Part shown: in pieces, positions 35,040 through 46,971 of the stretch
How the letters are laid out: each line of letters begins with the position of its first letter
How positions within the stretch are numbered: the stretch's first letter is position 1
DNA from: Chlorops oryzae
Taxonomy: Eukaryota > Arthropoda > Insecta > Diptera > Chloropidae
Assembly: GCA_020466095.1 (NCBI GenBank)
Contig: CM035806.1
Location: forward strand, 115,300,737 to 115,364,736
Length of the DNA stretch: 64,000 nt
Direction: 5' to 3'
The notes under the pieces: model-generated
The model's input: only the letters and a program-made list of their open reading frames with translations
Told to the model about the DNA's origin: nothing
Databases searched by the model: none
Made by a program: the position numbers and the translations under genes

Positions 35040-35492
35040 AAAGTAGTTTTATGAATTCGTTTCGAGTTCAAAAAGAATTCGAGAAAAATTATTTTCGCGA
35101 ATTTGTTTTTCTAACTCGTTTCGAACTCGAGACGCATTCGAGAAAAATTATTTTCGCGAAATCCGTTTCTATGAACTCGTTTCGAAATCGAGACACATTC
35201 GAGAAAAATTATTTTCGCGAACTCGTTTTTTCTAACTCGTTTTGAATTCGAGACGCATTAAAGAAAAATTATTTTCGCGAAATCCGTTCCTATGAACTCG
35301 TTTCTAAATCGAGACACATTCGAGAAAAATTGTTTCGCGAATTCGCTTTTTCTAACTCGTTTCGAACTCGAGACGCATTTGAGAAAAATTATTTCCGCGA
35401 AATCCGTTCCTATGAACTTGTTTCGAATGCGAGACACATTCGAGAAAAATTATTTTCGCGAATTCGCTTTTTCTAACTCGTTTGGAATTGAG
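35040..35492. repeat. Minisatellite of about 59 bp, eight copies
   Basis: Units alternate between two forms: cgtttcgaactcgagacgca...gaaaaattattttcgcg and ttctatgaactcgtttcgaa...atcgagacacattcg, giving a higher-order period near 120 bp. The frames at 35051-35498 are repeat translations. Confidence 0.85.
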
Positions 35493-35989
35493 AGATAAAA
35501 GATTAGTCTAAAGAAGAACAAATTTGATATTATTTTTGAAATATTATAACATAAGAAAACATCCGCCATTTCAAATACATCTACATATATATTTATATTT
35601 TAATATTTTATTTATGCAGCAATGGTACAAAATATATATTATTATTTAAATTTATTTTATAAGCTTTCGTTATATTTTGAAATTCATGTTTTACATAATC
35701 ATTACTCTTAAATTTTATGTTTCGTGAATCGCATTTTTTAAAATTATTATAAAGTATGTTTTCCGTTTCGATGGCCTGACCATGTAAAAAGTATGTTTCA
35801 TTTTCATTTGTTATTGATTTAACCATAAAAATATTATATATATATTGCAGCCACGAGCGAATACTAAAGTCAACAGCACCAGTCGCGGTAATATGCAACT
35901 CAACATTATTATGTAGGTCGAATGTTCTGAGGTAATATTGGCAACGGACCTACGACAACATTCAAGCGACCGAAGAAAGTGCATGAAGT
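35493..35989. other. Left flank of the provirus, boundary uncertain
   Basis: AT-rich sequence leading into the provirus LTR. The frames on the minus strand (35608-36023) show no domain. The LTR start lies somewhere from about 35850 to 36000; without the 3' LTR it cannot be fixed. Confidence 0.4.
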
Positions 35990-36031
35990 CAAAGGGTCGC
36001 TGAGAAAAGCACAAGATCAGCATTATGTTCC

Positions 36032-36038
36032 TATAAAA
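36032..36038 (+). promoter_or_regulatory. TATA box in provirus LTR
   Basis: TATAAAA, in the context cctataaaagcggagc, about 840 bp before the primer site, or about 320 bp if the later MITE is discounted. A plausible pol II core promoter for the genomic transcript. Confidence 0.55.
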
Positions 36039-36222
36039 GCGGAGCTTGAATCCATGGAAAGGCAGATTGATCTTTACGTTAATTACGAAGATACCTCACT
36101 TCATCGCACGTACTTACCAAGAAGCCACGACGATTGGAGTTAAATAGTAAGAATAGGGAAGTATTTAAAAGGAGCTAGGATACATAAGAAACCATGTTAG
36201 ACATAAGGATTTATATTTATTA

Positions 36223-36745
36223 AGGTGAGATGACACTACGTGTACAATGCACGAACATTTGCTCACTGACGTCATAAACATTGCACACGTAATGAAATCG
36301 ACGAATAATTTGTTTGCTCAAAATAATTCTTACAATATTTTACAAATAAAATGTGTGCGTTGCACGCGTAATGTAATCAACCCAAATTTCTACTGCACAA
36401 ACATTTTGTAAAAATATGTACACGTGAAACTGTTTCCTCATATAGAACAATCTGCTGAAATTTCTTAAGTTTGACATTATTTTCATTGAAATCTTTTAAA
36501 AACGAAACCTAATAACATTGCGCAATCAAAATGTGTGATTTGTCCATATATTGTGCGAGAAAATGTCATGCGTGCAATTGTTTTTCAGATGTGTCACACA
36601 TTTTTTTGAGCAATTTTGTCTGCATGGCACACGTAGTGTAATACCCTAAGCAAATAAATGTGCTTCAAATTTTATTTGTTTCAGATGTGTCACACATTTT
36701 TTTGAGCATTTATATGTGAATTGCACACGTAGTGTCATCTCACCT
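36223..36745. mobile_element. 523-bp TTA-duplicating MITE in provirus LTR
   Basis: Termini AGGTGAGATGACACTACGTG and reverse complement, flanked by TTA (36220-36222, 36746-36748). Internal words such as cagatgtgtcacacattttt occur twice. Resembles PIF/Harbinger MITEs. If the first A belongs to the duplication instead, TTAA-type insertion is the alternative. Confidence 0.8.
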
Positions 36746-36870
36746 TTAAATAAAAGGATTGCAAACTGACAATCTCATCTTTTATTTAAAGGAATACAGG
36801 ATTGAATGACGTGCGTACCTATCAAAGTGCCACGGCGTAATACCTTTTAATCCCCGTATCCCAACATAAT

Positions 36871-36888
36871 TGGCGCAGCCGGTATTCG
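36871..36888 (+). other. Primer binding site of provirus
   Basis: TGGCGCAGCCGGTATTCG, directly after the LTR. Close to that of LTR element 1 (TGGCGCAGCCGAATTTCG), consistent with errantivirus-type priming. Confidence 0.7.
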
Positions 36889-36979
36889 ACTGACTTTCAG
36901 TTGGATCGAACTCAGTTCTCTAAAAGTTTTTTAAATTATTGATCGTTGTGCGGTTTGATTTATGACGCTATTCAGCTAA

Positions 36980-37240
36980 ATTGGGACTGTGACAGTCTTA
37001 AACAGTAATTAGTTATTACCAAACCTGCAGAAAAGCTCGTCAAATTGAACTGCATTAGCGATTATAATTTTTAAGCAAAGTTTATATCGAATAGGTTCGC
37101 TTGCCAATATAACTGAGCAAAAAGCTTGAAAGAAAATTGAAATTTTATATCAAAAATGTACATACATGATCGGCTACGAAAATTCGCCTTGAATTGGGGC
37201 TGTGACAGTCTTAAAAAGTAATTAGTTATTACCAAGACAA
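36980..37240 (+). repeat. Direct repeat in provirus leader
   Basis: gactgtgacagtcttaaaca...gtaattagttattaccaa at about 36985-37022 recurs at 37197-37235 with few changes. A second, shorter duplication (agcaacggtatcagtccc / agcaacggtagcagtccc) follows at 37352 and 37412. Leader repeats of this kind could be packaging or insulator-like sequences; function is not inferable. Confidence 0.7.
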
Positions 37241-37491
37241 GCCGAATAAATATTCGTATGCAAGATTGTATGATAAAACGCTGGTAGAATTTTTTTTATA
37301 TCCTATTGTCAAACAGCTGGTATTTATGTAAATAAAACAAAACGTAAATAAAAAGCAACGGTATCAGTCCCAAAAACAAAATAAAAGCAGAATAAAAAGA
37401 ATAAAATAAAAGCAACGGTAGCAGTCCCCAAAAAAACAAAGAAAAGCAGACTAAACAAAAAGACGAAGAGAATACTGGAAGAAGCAGAACA

Positions 37492-37506
37492 ATGAAACTG
37501 GTGAGT
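37492..37506 (+). promoter_or_regulatory. Leader start codon and splice donor for env mRNA
   Basis: An ATG followed by two codons ends exactly at a strong donor (CTG|GTGAGT at 37501). The acceptor at 63608-63609 is in the same phase and opens directly into env, so splicing would supply the env start codon from the leader. This is an inference from phase and position. Confidence 0.6.
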
Positions 37507-37591
37507 GCTTTAAAATATATTTTTTTTCCTTGAGTCCCATTTGATAGGAATTTTTTTTTTTCGCTAAAGAAAGTTAAATTGCTCCAGCCAT

Positions 37592-39400
37592 ATGGCCAAA
37601 GAAATAGAATTATTAAAAGAAAAATTAAAATTATTTGAAAACGATTCGGACGCTATTCTTAGAGAAGCAAAAGAGCTAGTACGGGAGGCTAACTTAACGA
37701 AATAAATTTCACAATTAATAAAAGACCACACAGTGCTAGGGCAATTTTCAAAAATTGGAGAAGCTACCTATCTAATCAATCAAGTCAAAAATTCAGTTAG
37801 CGCATCAGAAAAAGCCACAGAAGAAAAGATTCATTTGTTAGAAGATACTATACAGGGTTTGACACGAGCATGCAAAAATTTAAAAAAACAGATTGACGTT
37901 CAGAATAATTTAATAGAAGAATCGGAAAATAATAATCAAGAGTTAAGGGAGTCATTAACTAAAGCAGTCGGGAACGAATTAGCTCAAACGGTAGAAAAGG
38001 ATAAAGCGCGGTTTAAAGAAAGCGAGGAACAAGTTAAGAATTTGAAGCAGGAGGTCAAACGATTGAGAGTCTCCCTAAAAAGCGTTTGTGACACTGCCAA
38101 TTCACCAAGCCCTAATCCAGTACGTAGAACCAAAACAATTAGCACGAACACGGATATTCTCGTACTTCCAACAAGTCAAAGTTTAATAGACGAACAAAAT
38201 TTTTCAACACCCACAAATCCAAAATTACCAACAATTAGTATCAACATGACGCACCAACTACAAATAGAGGAAGTAATGGACAAAGTTAATCGCTTGATAC
38301 CATATTTTGCAGAGAACAATAATACAGACATGAGTGCAGAAGTTTTGAAATTCATTACTGGTTTAGAATTGGTTAAGAAAGCTTTAAGTAATGTTGACTC
38401 CGAGACTATTTTACTTTGCATTAAACAAAGATTCGCAGGAAAAATTTTTATAAAAGCTAATCAAGTTAACTTCAATAGTACCGATGAGTTAGCCGATTTT
38501 ATCAAAAGAGAATGTTTACCCAATAGAAGTCTCGAATTGACTAGGGCCGAGTTAACCAATGCAGAGCAGAAATTAAATGAATCAGCATCTACATTTGGTA
38601 GAAACATAGAATCCTTGCTTAGAGAGGCAGAAGAAATGATTGGAAAATCATGGAGCCGGAGCGAAGCAGTATCCGCACTTAGTGAATACAGGTGTTTAGC
38701 CACAAGGAGATTTATTTTAGGAATCAGAGATCCTTTTATGAGACATCGTTTAGAGTTCTATAAGAACCGACCTATAGCAGAGCTAATAAAAGTAGTAGAA
38801 GAATCAGAAGAACTTAATGCATACGCATCCAAATCTTCAATTCAAGTTCGCTGCTCTTTTTGTAACAAAGACGGACACACGAGAGACGTTTGTCAGTTAA
38901 GAAAAAACACACCGTACTGTGAAAATTGTGAGCAATACGGGCACGAGACTAGCTCAGTTTGCAAGCGAAACAGCTCGCAGCAAGCAAAATATCAGATTAC
39001 GTGCACGTATTGCAGCAAAGTAGGGCATACAGATATTCAGTGTTACAGTAGACGCGGAAATTTATTTTGTAATGTTTGGCAAATAAAAGGGCACGAGGTG
39101 AGTCCATTCTGTAAACAAAAGAAAAGGAACGATCAGAGGGACCAGTCGCAATATAAACCACAGCCGAATACCAATTTTAGCACTGCAAATGTTAGAAGCA
39201 GCGATAAATTTAATCCGAATTTTTTTAAACAGAATATGAACCCCGCGGGCCAAAATGAGAATGCAGTGAGAAGTAGTGACAATAGACAAATTAATCAGAA
39301 CATTCAGTGTTTTAAATGCTCTCAACAGGGTCATATTGCTAGAAACTGTCCCAATAGTCAGAATCACGGAAACTCCCAGCGGCCCGGTCAAGGCCAATAA
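37592..39400 (+). pseudogene. gag: Provirus Gag with five zinc knuckles
   Basis: The frame starts at the ATG at 37592, has a TAA stop at 37703-37705, and then runs open to 39400 (about 602 codons in all). The N-terminal part (37760-38080) is a long predicted coiled coil. A capsid-like helical region follows (38240-38820). The C-terminal quarter has five CCHC-type zinc knuckles: at 38852 (CSFCNKDGHTRDVC), about 38918, about 39002, about 39068 (second Cys replaced by Trp) and about 39308 (CFKCSQQGHIARNC). Gypsy-type errantivirus Gags usually have no, or at most one or two, such motifs, so this is unusual. It packages RNA and forms particles in intact relatives. The stop makes this copy defective. 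Confidence 0.8.
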
Positions 39401-39564
39401 ACCGGAATGCCAAATGTAATGTCGAAATTAAAAGGCCAAATCTAGTTTCCTCGAACACGAATAACAAATCAAACGAAGTTAGTCAGACACGGTATCAATC
39501 AGGGGAGCTAGATGTATCGAAAATTTGTTTAGACGATTTAAATGACGAAGGCAGCAGTCAATGA

Positions 39565-42500
39565 GTGACAAATGTAGATAGTAAGAAAGAATTATTATTA
39601 AAAAGCCCAAAAACAAAAAAAAGGGTGACATTTAATGACACGGTATTTAACGCTAAAGAGGAAAAAGGCACATCGCAAAATGAAGAGAAAATAAATAATA
39701 CAATGGAGGGTATTAGAGAAAGCATAATTTCGCAATGCCAAGCGATTACGCGAAGAACAGACAATGTAGAGATTCGAGAAAGTTCTAAAGGATAAAATTT
39801 AAAGGAGTGTAAAAAAGCACAAACTATAGAAGATTTGCATACAGAGCCAGAGGGGGCATTTATATTATTCCCTTGTGAAAAAGCGGTTAATAAAAAACTT
39901 AAATTGTAGACACTGGGGCAGATACGAGTTTAATTAGAATAGAATCATTAGAAAACCAATCGAAAATAGATGAAACAGAGAGAAGAACCTTTTTAGGAGC
40001 ATTCGGAGGCTCAATATGTAGTAAAGGTACAATAATATTGACTAATTTGAAAGACGCAAAATTAAAATGGAAATTCCATGTTTTACCGGAGGGATCTAAA
40101 ATTCCATCAGACGGTTTAGTTGGCCGAGACATATTTCAGAATAGAGCTATTGTAAACCTCATCGAGAAAAATATTTTGCTTTTCAATAACGGAAAGAAAA
40201 TAGCGTGTTTACCATTTGTTAGTGCCAAAAGCAACAGGATTTTTATGACAAATACAGTCATGATCCCAGCTAGAGCCAATAAAGTAGTTTACTTTTTCGC
40301 AAATACCTCGAGACAGGAAATAGTTGTCTATAAAAAAGAAATAAAGAAAGGCGTTTTTGTGGGGGAAACTATAACAAAGGTAGTAGATAATAAGGCCTAT
40401 GTACCCATTTTAAATGCAAATGAGTATGATGTGGAAATAAATTCAGATATCGAATTAGAATTCGAGGACGCAAACAGTTTCGAGGAGAACAAAACCATTA
40501 ATCACCTAAGCTCATTTAAGGATGTAGATAACCGGTTGAACATTTTAATGCACACAATCAAACTCGAAGATACACTTAATGCAGAAGAGCTAAATTCTAT
40601 GACAAGAATAGTTGAAGAATATTCGGATATTTTCCATTTGAAAGACGATAATTCGTCATATACAACTGTCCTAGAACATGAAATTCCCACAGAGCTGGGA
40701 TACTCCCCAATAAACTCAAGACAATATAGGTTGCCAGAAGCGCACAGAAAGGAAATTAATACACAAGTAGATAAAATGCTGAGTGACGGTATTATAACTC
40801 CAAGCAAATCCCCTTGGATTTCACCTATAATATTGGTTCCAAAAAAGGCAGACAAAAATGGCCTAAAGAAATGGAGGCTAGTAGTCGACTTTCGAAAACT
40901 CAACGAAATAACATTGAAACAAGTTTTTCCAATTCCAAGAAAAGACGAAATTCTCGATCAGTAAGGATGTAGTCCGTATTTTTCTACACTTGATCTGGCA
41001 AGTGGATACCACCAAGTCCTGGTTAAAAAAGAAGACAGACAGAAAACAGCATTCAGCACTGGGTTAGGTCATTTTGAATTCGCAAGGATGCCATTCGGCC
41101 TTACGGGGGCACCAGCCACTTTCCAAAGGATCATGAATAGCATATTGACAGGATTACAGGGAATTGACTGCTTTGTTTATCTCGATGATATCGTGATTTA
41201 TGCCAGAAATTTAGGGGAACATGAAATGCGTATAAGAAAAGTTTTCCAAGTACTAAGAGAGAATAATTTGAAGTTACAAACAGAAATGTGTCAATTTTTA
41301 AAAAGAGAAGTAGTTTATTTAGGCCATAAATGTTCGGAAAAGGGAGTTCTGCCTGATCCAGGCAAAGTAGAGTGCGTAAAAAATATAAAGCCACCAAAGA
41401 ATGTTAAACAATTGCAATCATTTCTAGGATTAATCAATTATTACAGGAAATTCATTCCAAAAGCTGCAGAAATTTCGTTACCATTGACTAAGCTTTTAAG
41501 AAAAAATCAAAAATTTTTGTGGACTGAAGATCGTCAAAAAGCTGTAGATACTTTAAAAAATGCGGTAACAAGTCCTCCCATATTGCAGTACCCAGATTTC
41601 AATAAACCTTTCAGCTTAACGACAGATGCGAGTAATGAGGCTTTAGGAGCTGTACTCTCCCAGGGATAACAAGGGGAAGACCTTTCAATTTATTTTGCTA
41701 GCAGGGCACTTAGCGAAACCGAGAACCGTTACTCCACCATAGAAAAGGAATTTTTAGCAATAGTATGGGCAGTAAAAAATTTTAGAACTTATCTTTTAGG
41801 GAATCATTTTAAAATTTATACAGATAACAAGCCGCTTAAAGGAATATCTAATTTGAAAGATCAGGACACGAGACTAGGTAGATTTCGTTTGAAACTTTTA
41901 GAATATGATTTCGAAATCATTTATAAACCGGGAAAAAATAATTTAAATGCAGACGCACTAAGCAGATTGCCCACAGAGAAAGGCAATATATCAGTAGTTA
42001 CAAGATCCAAGTCAGCATCGCAAGAAGAAGCAGAGAGCGAGACTTTTACAGATAATAAAATTGAGAACGAGCCAGGAAACGAAGATACAGCCGTCGTACT
42101 AGTCGACCCTCACTAGATTATAAAAGTACTGAAAATTTTTCACGACACACCAATAGGGGGACATAAGGGATTTTTTAAAACTTATTGCAGGATCAGGAAA
42201 CAGTTCAAGTGGGAAGGTATGCAAAAACAAATAAAAAATTACATTAACGCATGCCAGTTTTGTCAAAAGAACAAAAGTTCGCGCTTAGGGAAAATGCCTA
42301 TGGCAGTAACAGACACGCCTCTTAGACCATTTGATAAGGTGTTTATGGACATAGTTGGTCCACTCCCGATCTCATCTAGAGAGAATAAATACATCCTAAC
42401 ATTTTTAGACGATTTTTCTAAGTATTTTATTTGCGTAGCAATACCAGACGCGGAGGCACCAACTGTAGCCAGAGCCTTTTTCAATGAAATAATTTCAAAA

Positions 42501-43125
42501 TTTAATATTCCGAGAGTACTAGTGACTGACAACGGCACTAATTTCACGTCAGCTTTGTTCAAAGAGGTTTGCAAAATTCTAGGCATTAGAAAATCTCAAA
42601 CTTCACCATACCATCCCCAAGCCAATGGTTCTCTTGAAAGAAGTCACCGGCCTTTGTCGATGAAGATGGCACGAATTGGGATGAATGGTTGCACCATGCA
42701 ATGCACGTGCATAATAATACAGTTCATTCATCCACTAAACAAACCCCATGTAGGACACTTTTTGTATTCGAATTTGAAATTCCGGTTAAATTAAAACAAA
42801 AGCCGGCCCCTGTTTACAATACCGACGATTATAGTAAAATTTTAAAATATCAAATTCAACGCAGCCATGAAATAGTAAGAAATAATCAAAAATTAGCAAA
42901 GCTTAAGGCAAAAACTTACTACGACAAAAATGTAAATGAAAATAATTTTGTAGTTGGCGACAAGGTCTGGCTTAAGAGCCAAAATCGAAAAAATAAATTT
43001 TCACCAATTTGGGAAGGACCGTTTGAAATAGTTTCTTTGCCATCCGAATCTAATGTAAAATTAAAAATAAAGGGAAAAGATAGAACATTCCATAAGAATT
43101 TGATCAAATTAAATCGCGGAATAAA
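39565..43125 (+). pseudogene. pol: Provirus Pol: protease, RT, RNase H, integrase (broken)
   Basis: Domains in order: protease (VDTGADTSLI, about 39906), reverse transcriptase (FARMPFG, about 41076; YLDD, about 41178), RNase H (TTDAS, about 41620; YTDNKPL, about 41818), and integrase (H-H-C-C around 42145-42265; catalytic D in MDIVGPL, D in VTDNGTNF, E in GSLERS). It follows gag in the -1 phase. Breaks: TAA at 39793-39795, a frameshift just before the protease active site near 39900, in-frame stops at 40962-40964, 41667-41669 and 42114-42116, and a frameshift with small loss near 42655. After that the frame is open to the transposon insertion at 43126 and, with the insertion subtracted, continues into the phosphatase domain. 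An old, inactive copy. Confidence 0.85.
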
Positions 43126-43877
43126 GGGTATAGCACTATAAGCATAGTGATTCTGCCCCGGAAGCCGATTTGAACTTTAGTTGGTTTACTGTTTAGGTAA
43201 ACGTACGAAGTTTAATTTTCGGGAAGATTTTGCTCTCGATCTCCTATAGTCCTTGAATATCCTTAAGAAAGGGGGTTTTTTAGAGAAAATTTTAAAAAAA
43301 ATCATATCTAAGACAACTATAAAGATAGAATATTCATTTAAAAACATTTGTATAGAAAATTACTCAGAAAATATGAAAAAAATATTTTTCAGGTAATTTT
43401 GCTAAAACCAATACATGCTCCCATGGAAGGATATATTTCCATGACAATTTTTTTGTTGTTCGAGATGTGCGACTATCTCAATTAAAACTCTCAAAAATAG
43501 AACTTTAGACCAGGATTAAGTGTGCTGAGTTTCAATACGCTCAGGCACCTAGAACATCCTTAAAAATTGCAAGTTAAAAAAAATGTTGCATACTTTTCGG
43601 GTATACCTGTGATTGCTATGCATGAATATGATTTTCAGTCTAGTTATTTCATGAGAATTTGTGTAACAAACAACAAAGAATAATAAAAAATTGCTTAATC
43701 CTAGAGAAAAATCTAACCGCAGTCCAAATATTCCCTAATTCCACCGAAAAATCTTACCCAAATAAAAATTGCAAAACAACTAATCTATGAAATATGTAAA
43801 CAACGCAATAAAACCCGAAAGTGAACCAAATCAATCTACCTGTCTACCTGCAACTGGAGAAGAATTCATCCCTGCAT
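43126..43877 (+). repeat. Left long TIR of the 3.76-kb transposon
   Basis: About 750 bp, reverse complement of 46130-46883; inner boundary at gaattcatccctgcattttt versus the opposing cgcagcgatgaattc. Confidence 0.85.
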
Positions 43878-43995
43878 TTTTTTAAAATTCCAACCTGAAA
43901 GCCCAATACCATAACAGATAAAGATGCAAATAAGTATAAATTGATTCTATTTGCATTCATAGTCTTAATCGCACTAATCAACTCAAACACTTAGA

Positions 43996-46110
43996 ATGTC
44001 TCGATGCGCTAACTGCAACCGTGTTTTGCTTTGCCTTAAACAACAAACGAAAAAAAATAAGAAAGAGGACGAAGCCATGCGCTATTCTCAAGTTATCGAA
44101 AAACCTATGAATGTCGGAGACGTTCTTTGCAACAGATGTCGGCTTTTGCCTTATAGACGTTGTACCCGTCAAAAATTAGCCGAACAACCATCGCCACAAG
44201 GGAGTGCCGTAGCTGAGGAAACAATTGAAGATATCAGAGAAACCATGCAATCTGAAGGAAGCCAAAGTTTGGAAAATTCATCAAAAGAGGACAGCGACGA
44301 GGAATTCTATTATCAAATTCGTGACACCGATGGATGTGAAAACGTCATGGAATTGCCGATCAAAAGGGCTGTCGCTACGCATAAATATTGTATTTTATGC
44401 AAAGCTACTAACAATTTGAAGACAATTCCGGAAAACGCCAGAGTTCAAGTCTTCATTCAACGCGACTTATTTATACCAAATGGCGATGGCTGCTGCGATA
44501 CACATCTAATTGGGAATATTTTTTACAAGGATCAAGTGCCATTACTACAAGCATTTTCAAACACCAGTCAGCTCAGCCCCGAAGAAGTGCATACATTTTT
44601 ACGAACAGTTTCAGCGAGAGCGGACACATCGCTTGTTGACCAGATTGTGGATTTTTCCATGCCGGAGCAGCAGCTAAAAGTTTTCACAGGACTCAGTTGG
44701 GAAAATATAATCGAGCTTAGAGATATGTTTACATCAATGCGAACTTCTTGCAGCCGCACTGTAACTCAAGCTCTAGTTGTCTTTTTGATGAAAATGACAA
44801 CGGGTAATTCCAACAGACTTATTTCGAGCATTTTAGGTCTACAGAGCGAGCAATTGGTATCAAAATACTGCAGCCAAATAATTAGATGTTTCACAACGGA
44901 TGTTCTACCATACCATTTTGGAGTACAGGCATTATCGCGGGAGGACATCATCAACAAACACACATCATATATAGCAAAAACGCTGTATAACATCGAACAC
45001 GAGCTAATGCTTATTTGTGATGGAACATATATAAGACATCAGAAGAGCCAGAACAACGCATATCAACGGAAATCATATTCGGTTCAAAAGAAAGTACCTT
45101 TATGCAAGCCATTCACTGTTTGCTGCACCAACGGCTATATAGTTGATTTCTTCGGACCGTTCTACAGCACAAACAACGATGCCACCATTATGAAGAAAAT
45201 TTTAGAGGATGCAGAAGGACTGAAAACTTTGTTGCAACCAGGAGACATGTTTTTGGTCGACCGCGGATTTAGAGATGTTACGGAAGATTTAAAAAACGAA
45301 GACTTTATCCCCCTTATGCCAGCTTTTAAAGGGAAGAAAAAACAATTGACAACTGAGGAATCGAACCACTCGCGTAAAGTAACCAAATTAAGGTGGGTGG
45401 TTGAAGCGGTGCACGGAACGATTGGTCAGAAGTTCAAAATTTTACACCATACTCTCGACAATAAAATGTTACCGAAGGTGAGGTCCATCAGCAGGATTGC
45501 AGGATTCCTGCACAATAAATATGGAAAACGTTTGCAGTCAGATAAGAATCTAGCGGACGATATAGTTGATCAAATAACTATGAAAATGGGGACCGAAAAT
45601 ACTCTAAGTATAGAAGCTGAGGAAAATAATTGGAACAGGAGAAGAACGGCATTTCAACCATTAAATGCATCGAATGTGCAGGATTTTCCAAAACTTTCAG
45701 AGAAGGACTTAACAATTCTATTCACAGGAACATACCATTTAAACCAGGCCGTTTCTTACCTAGCGGAGTTAATCGGCGAAGAAGATAGTCCTAAAATTCA
45801 ATATATGAAGGAGTCTCCAAATATAATTCAGACTGAAATACAATCTCGTCATATTAACGCAAGGAAATATCGATGCTTCGTAGAATACATGCCTAACGAG
45901 GAAGGTTTGGACGCCATAAAACGCTATGCCTGTGACTGTGCAAATGGCAAACGAACTGTAGGATGTTGTTCACACATAGCATCAATTATTTATTATTTAT
46001 CGTATGCTAGATATTTATCACGTATTTTTAAGCCCGCTGAAATTTTAACAAACATTTTTGATGAAACTGAAGTCACAGTTGTAATAAATTCAGACAGTGA
46101 GGAAGATTAA
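43996..46110 (+). CDS. DDE_Tnp_4-type transposase with SWIM zinc finger
   Basis: An intact 704-codon frame. The N terminus has paired CxxC motifs (residues 4-7 and about 43-46), a likely zinc-binding DNA-recognition module. Residues about 230-290 look like the helix-turn-helix region seen before DDE_Tnp_4 domains. The catalytic triad is readable: D342 in LICDGTY, D422 in VDRGF, E470 in WVVEAVHG. Near the C terminus (646-660) is a SWIM-type motif, CDC followed by CCSH. It would cut and join the ~750-bp TIRs that flank it. DDE_Tnp_4 is typical of PIF/Harbinger and ISL2EU; the assignment to one of these is open. The ATG at 43996 is the first in frame, about 120 bp after the left TIR. Confidence 0.85.
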   Translation: MSRCANCNRVLLCLKQQTKKNKKEDEAMRYSQVIEKPMNVGDVLCNRCRLLPYRRCTRQKLAEQPSPQGSAVAEETIEDIRETMQSEGSQSLENSSKEDSDEEFYYQIRDTDGCENVMELPIKRAVATHKYCILCKATNNLKTIPENARVQVFIQRDLFIPNGDGCCDTHLIGNIFYKDQVPLLQAFSNTSQLSPEEVHTFLRTVSARADTSLVDQIVDFSMPEQQLKVFTGLSWENIIELRDMFTSMRTSCSRTVTQALVVFLMKMTTGNSNRLISSILGLQSEQLVSKYCSQIIRCFTTDVLPYHFGVQALSREDIINKHTSYIAKTLYNIEHELMLICDGTYIRHQKSQNNAYQRKSYSVQKKVPLCKPFTVCCTNGYIVDFFGPFYSTNNDATIMKKILEDAEGLKTLLQPGDMFLVDRGFRDVTEDLKNEDFIPLMPAFKGKKKQLTTEESNHSRKVTKLRWVVEAVHGTIGQKFKILHHTLDNKMLPKVRSISRIAGFLHNKYGKRLQSDKNLADDIVDQITMKMGTENTLSIEAEENNWNRRRTAFQPLNASNVQDFPKLSEKDLTILFTGTYHLNQAVSYLAELIGEEDSPKIQYMKESPNIIQTEIQSRHINARKYRCFVEYMPNEEGLDAIKRYACDCANGKRTVGCCSHIASIIYYLSYARYLSRIFKPAEILTNIFDETEVTVVINSDSEED

Positions 46111-46129
46111 ATAATTCTAGTATTTTTTA

Positions 46130-46883
46130 AAAACGCAGCGATGAATTCTTCTCCAGTTGCAGGTAGACAGGTAGATTGATTTGGTTCACTTTCGGGTTTT
46201 ATTGCGTTGTTTACATATTTCATAGATTAGTTGTTTTGCAATTTTTATTTGGGTAAGATTTTTCGGTGGAATTAGGGAATATTTGGACTGCGGTTAGATT
46301 TTTCTCTAGGATTAAGCAATTTTTTATTATTCTTTGTTGTTTGTTACACAAATTCTCATGAAATAACTAGACTGAAAATCATATTCATGCATAGCAATCA
46401 CAGGTATACCCGAAAAGTATGCAACATTTTTTTTAACTTGCCATTTTTAAGAATGTTCTAGGTGCCTGAGCGTATTGAAACTCAGCACACTTAATCCTGG
46501 TCTAAAGTTCTATTTTTGAGAGTTTTAATTGAGATAGTCGCACATCTCGAACAACAAAAAAATTGTCATGGAAATATATCCTTCCATGGGAGCATGTATT
46601 GGTTTTAGCAAAATTACCTGAAAAATATTTTTTTCATATTTTCTGAGTAATTTTCTATACAAATGTTTTTAAATGAATATTCTATCTTTATAGTTGTCTT
46701 AGATATGATTTTTTTTAAATTTTCTCTAAAAAACCCCCTTTCTTAAGGATATTCAAGGACTATAGGAGATCGAGAGCAAAATCTTCCCGAAAATTAAACT
46801 TCGTACGTTTACCTAAACAGTAAACCAACTAAAGTTCAAATCGGCTTCCGGGGCAGAATCACTATGCTTATAGTGCTATACCC
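46130..46883 (-). repeat. Right long TIR of the 3.76-kb transposon
   Basis: Reverse complement of 43126-43877. It begins about 20 bp after the transposase stop codon, so the gene fills the whole space between the arms. Confidence 0.85.
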
Positions 46884-46971
46884 TTTTATAAAAATCGAAG
46901 AAACTCAGAAAAGTCCACAAAAACATGAGAACATATGTAAACAAAGTAAAGTTGAATCACCTACTGACAGT

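Larger units (their letters stand above)
35990..36870 (+). repeat. 5' LTR of provirus (start not determined)
   Basis: The LTR ends at CATAAT just before TGGCGCAGCC; AAT(T)-TGG junctions are typical of errantiviruses. It has a TATAAAA box at 36032 and an AATAAA word near 36750, and contains the TTA-duplicating MITE 36223-36745. The left boundary given is an estimate. Confidence 0.55.
43126..46883 (+). mobile_element. 3.76-kb DNA transposon with ~750-bp TIRs
   Basis: Termini GGGTATAGCACTATAAGCAT and reverse complement. The inverted repeats run about 750 bp (43126-43877, 46130-46883) and look nearly identical by eye. The flanks are best explained by a 2-bp AT duplication with an A-run of variable length at each end (left AT-AAAGGG, right CCCTTTT-AT), a duplication I associate with ISL2EU-type elements of the PIF/Harbinger assemblage. 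It carries one intact transposase ORF and looks complete and young. It inserted between the integrase and phosphatase parts of the provirus pol frame. Confidence 0.85.
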
